Assembly (NCBI GenBank): GCA_903939665.1
Contig: CAJAHZ010000462.1
Coordinates: forward strand, 1 to 6,835
Length of the DNA: 6,835 nucleotides
From: an uncultured Pseudomonadota bacterium
Lineage (GTDB): Bacteria; Pseudomonadota; Gammaproteobacteria; Burkholderiales; Rhodocyclaceae
Direction: 5' to 3'
Part shown: positions 6,758 through 6,835 of the stretch, piece by piece
How positions within the stretch are numbered: position 1 is the stretch's first letter
How the letters are laid out: each line of letters begins with the position of its first letter
The notes under the pieces: generated by a model
The model's database searches: none
What the model saw: only the letters and a program-made list of their open reading frames with translations
What the model was told of the DNA's origin: nothing
Program-made: the position numbers and the translations under genes

Positions 6758-6835
6758 ATGAACGCCACGAATTCCATGCACACAATCGATAAAGTGACAG
6801 CCCATATGAATCCATTTGAAATAAAGACGGCACTC
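6758..6835 (+). CDS. Start of a downstream gene, cut by the window edge (possibly DUF2231 membrane protein)
   Basis: An open frame begins just after the DUF3300 stop and stays open to the edge. From ATG 6758 it reads MNATNSMHTIDKVTAHMNPF and continues EIKTAL. AGGGG at 6747-6751, overlapping the upstream TAG, sits six bases before ATG 6758 and supports that start. ATG 6752 and 6776 are less well placed. ATG 6806 would give MNPFEIKTAL, which resembles, from memory, the N-terminus of DUF2231-type multi-pass membrane proteins. That match rests on ten residues only. The ten-base or shorter gap to the DUF3300 stop suggests co-transcription. Confidence 0.42.
   Translation, partial: MNATNSMHTIDKVTAHMNPFEIKTAL

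Overview
The window reads as a piece of a GC-rich Gram-negative chromosome, most likely a betaproteobacterium (Rhodocyclales-like is my guess). This rests on the gene families, the presence of an outer-membrane beta-barrel protein, and codon use rich in G/C at third positions. No tRNA, rRNA, CRISPR array, insertion sequence or phage gene is visible. This looks like ordinary chromosome devoted to sensing and the cell envelope, not an obvious mobile island.

Layout from left to right. A short gene tail may end near 89. An AT-rich leader with two small palindromes (123-160) precedes a complete methyl-accepting chemotaxis receptor with a periplasmic sCache-type sensor (210-1850, +). A strong hairpin (1878-1904) lies in the gap between this gene and the convergent minus-strand gene pair. 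That pair is transcribed right to left. A membrane-anchored DUF4105/Lnb-like protein (4199-5269, -) comes first and overlaps by four bases (ATGA) the start of a patatin-like phospholipase fused to a POTRA and a C-terminal outer-membrane beta-barrel (1968-4202, -), the PlpD/type Vd architecture. A 237-bp divergent intergenic region separates the pair from a secreted DUF3300 protein (5507-6748, +) with a tyrosine/proline-rich middle and a long Gly/Ser/Arg-rich tail that contains a 15-bp tandem repeat. An open frame starts right behind it and runs off the window (6758-6835), possibly a DUF2231-type membrane protein.

How the genes may work together: the chemoreceptor is probably an independent unit. 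The two minus-strand genes are almost certainly co-transcribed and translationally coupled. They join an inner-membrane protein with a candidate His/Cys thiol active site, related to lipoprotein acyl-transfer enzymes, to an outer-membrane or secreted lipid acyl hydrolase. An envelope-lipid role for the pair is the most interesting hypothesis here, but it is inference from family and context. The DUF3300 gene is divergent from the pair and its function is unknown.
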